Of a stretch of 64,000 bases of DNA, positions 10,901 to 22,879 are shown piece by piece. The notes beneath the pieces were generated by a model. It was not told where the DNA came from and made no database searches. It saw only the letters and a program-made list of their open reading frames with translations. The translations under genes were made by a program, and so were the position numbers. Each line of letters starts with the position of its first letter. The first letter of the stretch is position 1. The DNA comes from Sipunculus nudus (lineage: Eukaryota; Annelida; Sipuncula; Golfingiida; Sipunculidae), in contig CM049314.1 of the NCBI GenBank assembly GCA_026874595.1, forward strand, positions 68,570,300 to 68,634,299. The letters run 5' to 3'.

Positions 10901-13210
10901 AATACAAACGCTCCAGAAATCTGATTAAAGGCGCATTATAAGTAATTAAATCTTGTTTCAGTTTAGCTTTGAATTAAAATTGATTAAATATTAAAATAAC
11001 TTATAAGTTATGACATATTCATATAGGAACCCTCAGAATGTTCTCAATTTGTTTCACCAGTAAGAGATACTGTTTAATTGCTGGTTTAATTGATTTTTTT
11101 TTTTCATTTTTAAAGCAATTATTTTTTTAGGAATAAAGAGAGAAATATCTCACACCTGACGATAAATGCCACTTTCATAATAAGGAAATCTAAAGATACA
11201 TTTAATTTTTTTCTTACATTTTAATATAAAACCATTTTTTTATTATTATTTAAAAAGATGCCGTTTATATACAAATGACTCCTTTATATAATATATATGT
11301 AAAACTTTTTTTTTCTTTTCTTTTTACATTACATACCATATTCATGTTTCTAAACACCCATGAAAAGTGAAAGCTTTGTTCCTTTTTATGTATGTTATAA
11401 TCGTCGCTCTTAAGATAGGAGCACAAATGGCAAAAACCCTGTATCTAAAATTAACACCAAAAAAATATATGCTATATTAGACATCTAGTAATAGTTAGCC
11501 ACTTTTAAGAGGACTTATATTAAAACTAGATACATGACAATATCTCAATGGCCATTTTTTGCTTTAATTGCCTCTACCATGTTCCATATCTTACTGATAA
11601 AGGAAATATTACATTTTTCTATTGACTCATGTTCTTAAATAGCAGTTTTAATGGAGATAGAAACATGATACAAGAAAATCGTGTTTTCGGCTAGATGGCG
11701 AAAAACTGGGGGGGGGGGGGTAAATTTAATTTATTGGCTAACTGAAAGTGGACGCATCTATAACTGTCACATAGCACTGGTCCCTAAATTTAATTCTCTG
11801 ACTTGGTTAAACCACTCTCGAATTGATATCTAGCGTTTATCATGTGTAAAAAATGTTTTTAAATGACAAATATATTAGGACCAACTTGAATTTTAAACCG
11901 GTTCAGTGTGATTTCGCCTTGTATTAATAAGTGGACATTTTCTGTTGAAATAGACAAATTATGATAACATCGTTAATTATTTAATATTATTAAATAGAAT
12001 GAATGATGAAAATGTTATCAAATGTTATAGATATATGCCTGGGAACTAGTGGGCACTAGCCTGAGAGCTAGTGAGAGCATTTTATTTGTGACTGGCCAAT
12101 TTATATTGCTATCATGATGAAAATACAATATAGTCTACATGTATTTCTCTGTGTCGCATAACATATCCACGTGTCAAACTACACGTACATACTGGACACG
12201 TGCGTCTCTTAAGCTAAAAAGGTCTTAGGTAGGGAATATTGGATTGTAAATACTTCCGAAATATTGTTTATACCTCAGTCATTGCTTATTTAACTCCAAC
12301 AGGCATCAATTAACAAAAATAAGTAACAAAATTGCACTATACTTTGGCTGAATGCCGACATGCTGCCAGCATAATTTTCGTGTGGACGGTTTTGGCAAAA
12401 CCGAAACCATCACCATAGGTGGGTTCGCAGTTTCTCCAAAACCAATTTCGGTTTAATATTATGAAGGGTTTGGTGTCCTTAAAATAAAACCAGATTCGAA
12501 CTTTCAGGTTTGGTCTCAGTCCTTAACCACAAAGGGTGGGTGGGGAACATAAGAGTCAAAGACCTGTCATGTTGCGGACTCAGATACGTGGGGGGGGGGG
12601 GGCAAAAAGGGGGTCTTTTCTAATAAACAAAGGAATAACTTCCCATAACTACCACACCTTCAAATATACCAATATGCCGCCCGGCGCTTCCCCAATTTTC
12701 CATTTTAGCGACATCTGTACACGAGTTAGAGAACTAATGATGCATTTTCCACATGAAGAACACTAGTATTTCTTATTTTAAATGGCGATCAGTCAATCTC
12801 AGCTTTTATATTTAAACTAAATGATTTATTGAATTGGAGTGAAATATTATGTCGTGTGTTCCCAAACTGGTAAAGACGTACAATGTATTGTAAAACTTTA
12901 TAAAATAAAATAATCGAGTTTACAACAAAGAAATAGTTCAAGTTTTGTTTGTTTTCGCCAAAGTAGACAAGAATTATAATCATGTAAGATTTCAAATTTA
13001 GTGCATTGCTCCTTATTTTATAAGGATTACGTGTAAAAAAGTATATAAAAATGAATAGAAATTTGAATTGCGTGTGAAGTATCACGCATGAGTTAAAGTG
13101 TTTTTTGCTGCGATATTCATGAATATTTATAGGCGCGGTTGCTGGCTCTGTTGACCTTCGTTGCGCTCAGTTGTAGAAAAAGCTATAACTGTAGGAAAAG
13201 TTCCCAAATT

Positions 13211-13261
<51 letters not shown>

Positions 13262-13380
13262 CGTGTTCGTTTCAATTCCTTTCATATCTAAAGGAACCAG
13301 CCAAGGGTTTTTTTTCATACAAAGAAGTTTATCCCCCGGGGTACTGTAGTAACGCCCATGATCCATACGTTAGGCTGGGA
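10901..13380. other. Intergenic AT-rich DNA, no gene recognised
   Basis: Contains G runs (about 11707-11720 and 12590-12602) and a stretch with AAAACCGAAACC / GGTTTGGTGT-like words around 12380-12520 that may be an old repeat. An (AT)n microsatellite lies at 13214-13259. No coding frame is convincing. Confidence 0.45.
13214..13259. repeat. (AT)n microsatellite
   Basis: Uninterrupted TA dinucleotide run; the Tyr-Ile reading frames across it are artefacts. Confidence 0.95.
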
Positions 13381-13384
13381 TAGT

Positions 13385-13440
13385 GTGACGTCACGTCACC
13401 TGGCAACCCGCCATCTTGGTTCTAAACAACTGGCTCAGCT
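13385..13440 (+). repeat. Left terminal inverted repeat of the ISL2EU element
   Basis: Starts with the palindrome GTGACGTCAC, followed by GCAACCCGCCATCTTGG. It ends about 60 bp before the transposase start codon, so it probably also acts as the transposase promoter. It matches the right end in inverted orientation. Confidence 0.8.
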
Positions 13441-13500
13441 CTGTCAGTAATACACAGCAGCTCAGTTGACCTGTCCGGTGTGTCCCGCCTAACAGTTACA

Positions 13501-15680
13501 ATGGTGCAATGTTTTGTTCCTGACTGTCAACATCAAAGTGAACAAACAACTTACAAGTATTACAGGTTCCCCACAGATCCAAAGGAGAAGCAGAGATGGA
13601 TTAATCTGATTAGGTAAGTGCACATTTGACATTAGTCATTATAATGTTGTTATAATCAGACTGCTGCCAGTGGTTTAAAGCTGTTATCAGGCATCTCTGA
13701 AATGTTATAGCTTAAAGAAGGGGTGGTGTAAAAATGATTCAGTATTTCAGGAATTTGATATCCTGCCTTACTACAATTTAATGAATATTTATTAGCATTT
13801 TTATTGGGGGGGGGGGTTAGATTTTTTTTTGGAAATATAGCGCTTCCACTAAATTTACATTTCTGTATCAGTATCATTCTCTACATTTTCAAAGCAATGT
13901 ATATGGACTTATGAGATGACCCCCTTTGTGCATGCCTGGGGCATTCAGGTTGCATGCTGACAGGGCTGGAATGTCTAGCTGGGCATTTGATTAATGAAGT
14001 AATGATTGACTGGGACCAGCAGCCTCCTGGCTTCTTGTCCATATGGGGGTTGTCACTATGTACACAGACATGGGCATTTAAACCTACTTGTGATATAAGC
14101 ATCCAAATCAGAACTGTATTAATATATATTACATACCACAAACTAGTGAAAAATAATATCATCTTTCAGGAGGGAAGATCGGCTACCTGACCATAATTCA
14201 AGAGTCTGCAGTTACCATTTTAAGGATGGTGTCAAATCAAATGGGCCAACACTGTTCAAAAGAAATGAACAGAAATTGTTCAGTTTTGAAAGTCCTGTTA
14301 AAAAAAGACGACAAACAAAGTAAGACCCTTTGTGTTATTAATGATGATTTTACTTATCCTCATTTTTTAAACAGATCTGGTTCATTTAATGATAATTAAA
14401 AATTGGAATAAAGAAACTATCCAATTTTGAAATTCCTGTGAAAAAAAGAAGAAAAACAAAGTGAGATATGTTGCTTTAATATTTTAATTGACATGATGTA
14501 ATAGTTGCATCACCATTATTAAATAAATATTTACTTAAAAAATCATATACATCATGAAATATTTTACTATCAGAGTGCACTTTTTATATTTTGCCCTTAA
14601 TTTTACAGAAAAAGGGCTGCACCAGCTCAAGAGACTTGTGATGAACCAACACCAAGCACATCTGGGGCTTATTCTGAGAGAACCACACTTGTGAATCAGG
14701 CTATAATTCAAGACTTGGAAAAGAAAGTGGAGCATCTGGAAAAAGAATTAAACTACTTAACAATGCACTTCAGTTTCACATCCATTAAAGATAATGATGA
14801 ACTTGTATCTTTATACACAGGCTTGCCCTCTTCTAAGTTATTTATTTCACTTCATGAGTTATGTTCCAGATTTGAGATCACCTACTATCTGGGATGGAAA
14901 GTAGACAAAATTCGCCCAGAGGACCAGCTCTTAATGACTCTAATGAAGCTTAAGAGAAATGACCCCCAGCTTGATTTAGGTGTACGTTTTGGTTGTAGCA
15001 GGGCCACTGTTCATAATATACTGCTGACCTGGATCCATGTTTTGCATGAAATTCTGTATGTGGGACTCATGTCCAATATACCCTCGCGTGTAAAGAACCA
15101 AGCTTGTTTACCCTCTAGTTTCTCTGTATTTTCTAATTGTAGAATTACTTTAGACTGTACTGAGGTACGGTGTGCTATTCCTAAGTCAATGGTACAGCAA
15201 AATTTGACATATAGCCATTACAAACATAATAATACATTTAAAGGTCTTGTTGGAGTGGCACCCTGTGGTGTTGTTACATATGTAAGTGACCTGTATCCCG
15301 GGTCAGTTTCTGATAAGGAGATAGTTAAAGATTCAGGGGTTTTATCATTAATGCATACTGGTGATCTAATATTAGCTGACAAGGGGTTTTTAATTAGAAA
15401 TCTTTTACCACCAGGAGTAGCCTTGAACATTCCACCATTTCTTTCAACAGGGCAGTTTACCAAGGAACAGGTCTTAATAACTCGTAGCATTGCTAGAGCA
15501 AGAATTCATGTTGAGAGAGCCATCAGGCGTATTAAAGGTTATACAGTACTCACTTTTATACCATCAAGCCTGCGGCCTCATGTGACCCGAGTTTGGCAGG
15601 TCTGCAGTGCTTTAACAAATTTGCAGTTCCCCTTAATTAAAGAAGTGGCTCCATTTTATTGTACTGATAATGATGACTGA
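13501..15680 (+). CDS. THAP-domain DDE transposase of the ISL2EU element, three exons, intact
   Basis: Proposed join 13501-13613, 14170-14319, 14609-15680: consensus GT/AG sites, continuous phase, 1335 nt, 444 aa. Residues 1 to about 85 form a THAP zinc finger: C4-x4-C9, an FP pair, W33, then C51-x2-H54 and a PTLF box; THAP fingers bind DNA sequence-specifically. A basic KKRR linker and a short coiled coil (DLEKKVEHLEKEL) follow. The rest is a DDE_Tnp_4-type nuclease: a helix-turn-helix-like stretch (GVRFGCSRATVHNIL), then acidic residues in TLDCTEV, LADKGF and IHVERAIRR, which fit the catalytic D, D and E. The role would be binding the terminal repeats and catalysing cut-and-paste transposition. 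No stop or frameshift was found in the spliced frame. Confidence 0.85.
14414..14462 (+). repeat. Intronic duplicate of the end of transposase exon 2
   Basis: The stretch AATTTTGAAATTCCTGTGAA ... AAACAAAG closely copies the end of exon 2 and its donor (about 14280-14320). The copy is followed by TGAGAT rather than TAAGAC and so still offers a GTGAG-type donor. A local duplication, or an alternative donor for a longer exon. Confidence 0.55.
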
Positions 15681-15940
15681 CCTTCCTAGTATTCATTAAC
15701 TATGATGACATGTGTCAGATTATGAATATGTTGCATGTGAATATATTTTTATTTTATTTTATATCAAAGCATGAACAGAAGCAGAACTCCTTATCAAAGC
15801 CATTATCTCAGGACTAGTGTAACCAAAAATATCTTGCAGTGCAAGGAAATATATCTATGAAGTGATTAAAAATATTTAAGTAGTATCCATAATGATCAAA
15901 CATATTTGTGATGTACACTTGGCAAATATGTTCAGTTCTG

Positions 15941-15949
15941 TTCTTTATT
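15941..15949 (-). terminator. Candidate poly(A) signal of the YqaJ-type gene
   Basis: AATAAA on the minus strand at 15944-15949, about 75 bp downstream of that gene's stop codon. Only motif and distance support it. Confidence 0.4.
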
Positions 15950-16024
15950 TTTACACATACATTGCTGTTTAAACTGTAACGTATGGAACAAAATATATGG
16001 TGATATTCCTCAGAAAAGAAAACA

Positions 16025-17796
16025 TTATATTCCACCTTGAATGATCTTTGGCAGAAGGTGGTTCACATAGAAGTCAATCATAGCTGGGATGTGACTACTC
16101 CAGTCAAGGCACTTATAGACATCTATTATTTTTGTCTCTTTTGGTGTCCAAAGGACCAAATGACACAGCTGGCGTTTTGTCAAGTGAAGTTGTCCTTGAA
16201 TCTGGTGGTAATAAGGATGGTTGTTGTTAATTTGGAGCTCACCAGCTTCATCTTCCTTAAGGATGAAATCTTTCTCCTCTTTTATTGCATCCTTCACTGT
16301 TTTGGCTCTATATTTATACAAACATTTCACCTCAACGATGCTGTTATCTCCAATAAATCAGGTGAGGCTCCCAGAATACCTGTGGTGTGTAGCCACAATC
16401 CACTCTCCTCTGTTTGTATGGTCTTTGCCTCTTCAAATTCCCTGACGGCCACTGCCTCATGTTCTATGCCCCACTGTACAGCCATCACACCTGTCAAGTC
16501 ATATTCCCCCAGAAGGGACTTAAACAATGAATCAGGGTACCTGTTGAGCCGAATTGCTCTAATCACAGCACCAAACCTGCTGGCTGTAATTTTGCCTTTA
16601 CGGTACATGAACCACAATGGATTTGCACTTTGTCCTTTGGTTAATGATTCAATATGCCTGATTTTTATATCATCAAGTTCAAGGTGGTGCAACACATACC
16701 CAATCTTGTTTGTAGCGGAAAGGTATTCCTGGGAAAGAATGCAATCTTCTATTGTAGGCACTACTAATGCTTCTTTATTTGGCTCTGGAGCCAGAAGCCA
16801 CTGGAAGCCTACCTGCTGACCACAGCCATACAGTTTGGAATTGAACCATTTAACATCATCCATGTTTACTGGGCGGTTTGTAGCCTTGTACTGCTTTTTA
16901 TCTGGAAACAGTACACTCAACTTGACAGTTTTCTTGTCCTTGCTAGTGCTTTTTACTTTCCACTGGCAGGGCGTGTCAGTGCAGCTGATGTTTTTATTTG
17001 TGTATATGAGCAGAACTGCCATGTGATGACACTTATAGTTGCCCCTTGGACACGAACAGTTGGCTTCCTGAACAAGTGCCTCATCATTCAAGCTGATCTG
17101 AAATTTAAATAAGTGTCCCTTAGAACAAAGTAACAAATGTACTTTCACACATATACATTTTTTGTGTGTGTATACATATAAATATATAATTTTTTTTAAA
17201 TGTGTGTAAATACCATACATCAATTTATTAATGTTTATATATGTACTTGTCTGTTAATAAGTATACATAAAATTGATTAATACATATTTGTATATTTATT
17301 TATAGGTTTTTTTGTAAAAAGATATGCTGATGTAAGAGTCCAGTAGGCAGTAATCTTGTATAACATTAACTGTGTAGCTTGGAAACCAGATGCTTATGCT
17401 GCTGATTAATACCAGTCAATGGGGAAAGCTGGGCAGTCAGAGTGACACCCCTCTATTTATAGTAAATGTCTGGGGCTAGCTGCAGCAGTCTCCTAGCTCC
17501 CTGTCCAGTCTGATGGTAATGACTATGTGAACTTTTGAACTTTACTGTAGCAGTGTGCCCCTTGTGTTGCATTAGTGAGAACACTGAATAAAGGAACTTA
17601 CCTTCACATCATAAGTCTTGTCCTTCATACTGGCCTGGATTTTTCCATTAAGCTGGCCTGCCTCTGGATCAAAGTTGACTGATACTACATGTTGTGAGTT
17701 GACTGCATTCTCACCTTTCTTTACTAATTTAGGCTCATCAGAACAGAACTCTGTGATACAATGTATACTTATAGCTGCCATACTGACGAATGACAT
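16025..17796 (-). pseudogene. SWIM zinc finger / YqaJ-type nuclease protein of the ISL2EU element, frameshifted
   Basis: Two exons on the minus strand, 17796-17602 (65 codons, phase 0) and 17097 to about 16025, with consensus splice sites. Early in exon 2 is a SWIM finger, CSCPRGNYKCHH (C-x-C ... C-x-H). A YqaJ-like restriction-endonuclease fold follows: KITASRFG, WGIEHEAVAVREF, and the active-site motif GILGASPD followed about 10 codons later by VEVKC. The last two are in different frames: a one-base slip lies between about 16340 and 16365, so the aspartate and the E-x-K of the catalytic centre are not read together. YqaJ proteins are phage-type exonucleases. Their role in ISL2EU is unknown, perhaps end processing. 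The slip could be real decay or an assembly error. Confidence 0.75.
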
Positions 17797-17835
17797 TACT
17801 GACTGGTGCAGCTTTCAGGACAGCTGCTGGTTCAG

Positions 17836-17877
17836 TTTAGAACCAAGATGGCGGGTTGCTAGGCTACGTGACGTCAC
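17836..17877 (-). repeat. Right terminal inverted repeat of the ISL2EU element
   Basis: Inverted copy of the left end: TTTAGAACCAAGATGGCGGG ... GTGACGTCAC. It starts about 40 bp upstream of the YqaJ-type start codon at 17796 and is probably its promoter. Confidence 0.8.
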
Positions 17878-17882
17878 GGCTA

Positions 17883-18528
17883 ACAGTGTCTATCAGCCTT
17901 GCTGTCTGAGCGAATTCTCTCCACGCAGAAGCAGATTCAGGGATGCATTTCGGTGGGGAGATCCAGGGGGTCTCCAGCCGCAACATTTTTGAAATGTTTC
18001 AGATCAGGTACGGGGGCCTATCCCCGCCCCCTTTCTGGACCTGAGGAATTTTCAGTTTTTTCCATTAGTCTCATATATACACAACCAAATAACACCCATA
18101 GAATAAAAATACAAACAGGTCGATGTGACCACAGAACTTTATAGTAATTAATATATATTACCTACACAGAAACGTCCTCTGCAATTGAAAAGGTACATTA
18201 CAAAATAATAAATAGATATTAAATAACTATAAAACATCATTAAATAAACTACAATGTATAATCATTTTAAAAATAAGCCTACGCTACTTCTTTGAATATG
18301 AAAACTTAACTTCATTGTATTCTTGTAACATATATCACAATTTCATCATATACAAAGCAAATAATAGACCATTTCTTTTGAATTTTATATTGAATATTGA
18401 AATGTTTATCATAAGGGAAATAAATAACAGAACAAAATAAAGATATAGACCTTGCATTAGGGTCTTTGTATATTAGCTGTAGAGCTTAACTTATATTAGC
18501 CTTTTAAAGTAGTATGTTCATAACAATT
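17883..18528. other. Short intergenic gap, no gene recognised
   Basis: Between the ISL2EU right end and the last SDR exon. AT-rich; it presumably includes the SDR gene's 3' UTR, but no clear poly(A) signal was assigned. Confidence 0.45.
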
Positions 18529-19669
18529 TTAACATCCGAGTTTAGACAATTTAACCCGAGGAAAAAGATCTTTGGTGACGCGGATGAATACAAAGTCCTG
18601 TACGAAAGAAGGCATGTAGCTGAGCGGAATAAAGAAGATCCGGGCGTCGAAACCACAGGTGTAGCGTGCCTTTGGGTTGACCGCGAACAGAGCGTGCTGG
18701 TACGCGTCCACCACCAAACCAAGGTCCTGGTTTGCCCAACTCAGCGCCCCTTTGAAGTGCTCCACAGCTATAAAATAAGAGTATTAAATCTTAATACATG
18801 TACTTATTTTCCCGATCATGCGAATTTATAATGCACATTCGATCGCTTCGGATTAGTTCACAGCCTGTCGCTCGCAATGCATGGTGGGAAGCAATCCAGC
18901 CTGATCGTCTGCTGCGTTCGAAACCGCCGACATCACATGGATATGAATGAGAAATTGCGCAGGAACATCTTAAAATATTGTTGTCAAGGTTATTGCAGGT
19001 CAGAATTCTCAGAATGTATTGACTCTTTATTATAGTCGGGTTGTAAATGTGCCCATTATTAAATCAGTTTCAAACGTCGCCTATACAGTTTCTATAGTTT
19101 TGTTCCACAAGTGGATGCCCAATGATGTATTTGCAATTATTCTCTCAAACTTATATATATATTTATAGTCTCATAGTGTGAACACTATAGAGCTCATTGG
19201 ATACAAAAGAAATAATACGAAATGAAAAGATATTTTCGACAAGAAAAAGCAGCATTTCATAAGCCGGCCTCTTTTAACTGTTCTTCTAAATCTATTGACA
19301 CGGTGTTTATCATGGATTGCCAGCCGCACTTCTCTAGTTAGAATTTTGAATATTTATGCTATAAAAACACAAATCCTCAGCCTTAAAATTGATATCAATG
19401 TGATAGGGATGTTGGAAAAATCGTTGAATTTATTGAATTACTAAAATATTTTACAATAAATGTTTTTGTTTCATGTTATTTTCTTAGACCTATATGCCTC
19501 GTTCCTTAATTCATATTATTATACATTGCCAAATTTCAATCGGCAGGTAACTCTGTAACAAACTATAGTTTTAGCTCGCTGAAGATAATTTTACCAGATC
19601 AAAACCTTTTCCGTATTCATTAGGATTCACAATGATGTTTTTACCAGACTATGATGTGTGTGTATATAT

Positions 19670-19718
<49 letters not shown>

Positions 19719-21977
19719 GAGGATTGGTCTCTTAGAACAGAGACGAGGCTGTGCTTTGATTGGCTGGGAGCAAGTGTGACGTGATTAACTTATAGAATTT
19801 ACTAAAATATTATTTCATAATGATGTTACTAATTCCCTGAAAATTTAGTGTAGGCAGTGTAAGAAATTCTGCTTTTTTTTTAGATTTACACATTTTCCTC
19901 AGATACGTGTTTTTCATGATGGTGCATGATCACACTGCAGATTTCGGAGTACCAGCGGAAATGCTGCCAACTCCATATGAACTCACAAACTTATTTTAAA
20001 ATAAAAAGAATAAAAAGAATGTAATAGTTAACCAGGAAACTGGCTAGACAATAATTTTCTATGAGTAAATATAATATCTAAAATATATTCATCATGTAGC
20101 TTTGGGAAAACATTTAATTGGCCTTCAGGTGAGCAATAAGTGACCTCCACGGAAATTATTTTTTTCTCACAAAATTTATAATCTTCTAATGATCTAATGG
20201 GTCTTTTACAATGCCTACCCTGATTAACATAGTTCGACCCTAGTGTTTCCCTGTCTTCTGGAGACATCCTGTCATATCCCCGCTGTATCATTCCGCGTCC
20301 ATTCTCCACATCAATGACAGAGGTAGCGAAAACTCCGGGCTCCAGGACAGCCACGTGCACGCCATGTCTTTTTAAGTATGGTCTTAATGATAAGAAACAT
20401 CAGATGACAACTGTGATATTTCTGTTAAAAAAGCGGCACAATATGCCCTGATATACTTCTTGCATACTAGCCTGAAACTTTCCGCAAGCATTTGTAGCAA
20501 ATGTGCATGACAGTGATATACCATAGGCAGTTTCTAACATCTAGAATTAATAATAAATATCTCACACAAGGGATGATTGGCACTTATTGTCTGAAACGTA
20601 TACATGAATTTGTCAGTATCTCAATATGGTTGTGTAACATTAAAAAAATAATAATACATTACTTACGAAGATTCTTGAAACTTAAAATATATTTTTTGTG
20701 TGTAAAAGAATAAGGGTAATTTAAAGTATTTTTTTATACTTCAAATGTACGAAGAGATTTGCGCATTAACCCCAGATTGTTCACTGTTTTTCCTAAGCGA
20801 GCATTTTCTGGAACTTAACGTAGTTTAAAAGTTCCGTGTTGTGACGTCATCATTAGGTATAAATAAAGGGTCATATGGGCGGTTCTCCTCTGATGGAGCC
20901 ATTTAGAGTAGCATTATAGGGTGCATTTTTATTGTTATATTGTTACTGAAACGTTGATATGACGCTTGACCACTTCGGTACGAAACACGAAAGATCTACA
21001 ATGAGACATTTTGTATTTGTCTATATGAAGGTCACCTGAGTCCGTCAGAAAAGGCCTCCACGCCATGTTTACTGATGGTGTAGGACGGGTTAACTATTGG
21101 CGCCAATCTGCCGCAGGAGCTGGACATGTTAACTACCCGACCTTTACTCTTCACTAAAAGAGGTAGAAAATGTAGAGTCATATCCACCAGCCCTAACAGG
21201 TTGACGGCCATAACTTCCTTGAGGTCATCTTTCGTCAGGTATTCAGGTGGACACTGGACTTGTTGGACCACACCTGCATTGTTCACGAGGCCCCACAAAC
21301 CTAACAAAATAAAACAACGGACTATCACGCTTACATAACCACCTGTACGGCCAAAAATGTATTTGTGGTATACAGTTATTACAAGTTGTCATGTATGAAG
21401 AGGGAGAGGGAGAGAGGGAGAGAGAGATGTATGAATAGACTTGCTGAATCCTCGTTTGCAGAGATTGAACATGAATTCACAGAAAACTCAAATCACTCCG
21501 TATAGGAATCGAATCTTTAACTGACCGGAAGTTGGAAGATTCACTGAAAACACGTGAGAGGTCAACAACCCGAGTATTTTTACTACTCTTTCTTTGTCCA
21601 TAAACTTTTCATCTGAGAGGCTTAGACAACTCAATACGATGCGTTAACCAGGAAGTGTACTCAGAAACACGTCATGACCCACATTTGGAGGGCCACTGTT
21701 TCCAGTCCGCAATTTGATCTTTACAATCCAAATCAGCTTGAGGGGGCTAGACATCTGATCGCTGTGTATCTGAAGAGACGTAAGTCTGAAGTAAGCCCTG
21801 TTGGAATTTTTCACTTATTAACACTTAAATACTAATATCTAACCCTGGTTTGATACCGGTTAACTTTGCTGAGTTTATTTGTATCTATGACAGAAAGGAA
21901 TATTCCATAAACGAATTAATAACCTATACATAAAAACCTAATAAACAAATAAATGTTCATATGGGAGTATGAGTTCA

Positions 21978-22019
<42 letters not shown>

Positions 22020-22137
22020 ATATAAAGTCTGAGTATACAGTTTTAATTCATCAGGTATAGATGAGTTTATGTTTTCAGGATTTCCATGTGGAGTTTTCTA
22101 TGTATTCAAGCTTCCTCTCTGTCTCTCCCTGTCTCTT

Positions 22138-22183
<46 letters not shown>

Positions 22184-22272
22184 GTATATGTATTATACAT
22201 ATACATAAATGGCTGGTCGAATATTTCCTGAAATATAAACAAATATGTGACAAAGACCACACTCGTGTATAG

Positions 22273-22324
<52 letters not shown>

Positions 22325-22879
22325 TTGTGTGTGCATTCATGCATGCCACCCGTATACCTTATGCGGGTGCTTGAAAAGAAAGGCTTTATATGGCTTGTAG
22401 CATGAATAATGTGAAATATGCTAAGTTCTAAAGTCAAGCTCCGGCGTAAGTCAATTTTTAACGGATTTGAACTCGCGTCTCACAGTGCATCAGTTTTGTA
22501 AATCATTCTCCACAGTAAACAACGAGGTTTGTTTTGTTTATTTAACCGTACCTTCGCCGGCCCTAAGCCTTTTTGCTATAAATTTTTGGACCTCCAGTAT
22601 GTTTTCTGTTTTCGTCACGTCCAGTATGACAGTCTCCAGACGAGACGAGGAACAGCTTCGTAGTTCATCAGCTCCCTTCTGTGTGTAACAACCTGCGAAA
22701 ACCCGGCATCCTAAACCATCCAGTCTCTTAGCGAGCAGGTTCCCGAACCCCGTGTCACAGCCAGTGATCAAGATGGATTTAGAAGATATGTTGTCTATCT
22801 GGGGTTTCCTCCGAAAATATTCCACAACGAAATGCACCACAATGGCCAGGAATGTGAACATGAACGCTTCAAAGGCCAT
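18529..22879 (-). CDS. Retinol-dehydrogenase-like short-chain dehydrogenase (SDR9C-type), complete four-exon gene, 331 aa
   Basis: Minus-strand exons 22879-22552, 21300-21036, 20382-20219, 18767-18529. All junctions have GT/AG and compatible phases (1, 2, 1); 996 nt including the stop. Exon 1: N-terminal hydrophobic anchor (FMFTFLAIVVHFVV), then the NAD(P)-binding motif TGCDTGFG. Exon 2: NNAG motif, catalytic Ser in NMSSSCGRL, and the Y-x3-K motif in PSYTISKHG. Exon 3: the VAVLEPGVF strand. Exon 4: YQHALF ... KARYTCGFDA ... FFIPLSYMPSF, the hallmark C-terminus of RDH/HSD17B6/BDH1-type enzymes. Such enzymes oxidise retinol, hydroxysteroids or hydroxybutyrate with NAD(P)(H), usually at the ER membrane; BDH1 is mitochondrial. 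The substrate cannot be told from sequence. Nothing is broken. Intron 3 holds a (GT)n(GA)n microsatellite and intron 1 two large ones. Confidence 0.85.
19655..19714. repeat. (GT)n(AT)n(GT)n(GA)n compound microsatellite in SDR intron 3
   Basis: GTGTGTGT, TATATATA, GTGTGTGTGTGT, then about 16 GA units in succession. Confidence 0.9.
21980..22024. repeat. (AT)n microsatellite in SDR intron 1
   Basis: TA dinucleotide run with a short TGTATGTA interruption at its right end. Confidence 0.9.
22146..22181. repeat. (TC)n microsatellite in SDR intron 1
   Basis: Run of about 18 CT units preceded by a C tract; the Ser-Leu and Arg-Glu reading frames over it are artefacts. Confidence 0.9.
22274..22321. 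repeat. (AT)n microsatellite in SDR intron 1
   Basis: Uninterrupted TA run. Confidence 0.9.

Larger units (their letters stand above)
13380..17882. mobile_element. ISL2EU-type DNA transposon, about 4.5 kb, with two convergent genes
   Basis: Inverted ends share GTGACGTCACGT, a short variable gap, then GCAACCCGCCATCTTGG and TTCTAAAC (13385-13435; reverse complement at 17836-17877). Between them lie a THAP/DDE transposase on the plus strand and a SWIM/YqaJ-nuclease protein on the minus strand, facing each other. A DDE transposase plus a YqaJ-like partner is the known layout of the ISL2EU superfamily. Outer boundaries are uncertain by a few bases and no target duplication was settled. The transposase frame is intact while the partner has one frameshift, so the copy is young but probably not fully autonomous. 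Confidence 0.8.

Noticed and set aside
13127-13366. Open frames over (AT)n tracts giving Tyr-Ile runs, here and at 22098, 24920, 27158, 29979, 30434 and 43677
   Set aside because: They are microsatellite translations with no codon structure on either side.
15218-15490. 90-residue minus-strand frame within the transposase
   Set aside because: It is a shadow of the DDE domain on the other strand.
16037-16819. 260-residue open frame on the plus strand
   Set aside because: It is antisense to the YqaJ-type exon, which has the recognisable SWIM and nuclease motifs.
18514-18831. 105-residue plus-strand frame
   Set aside because: It is antisense to the last SDR exon; the minus-strand reading has the family motifs and correct splice phase.
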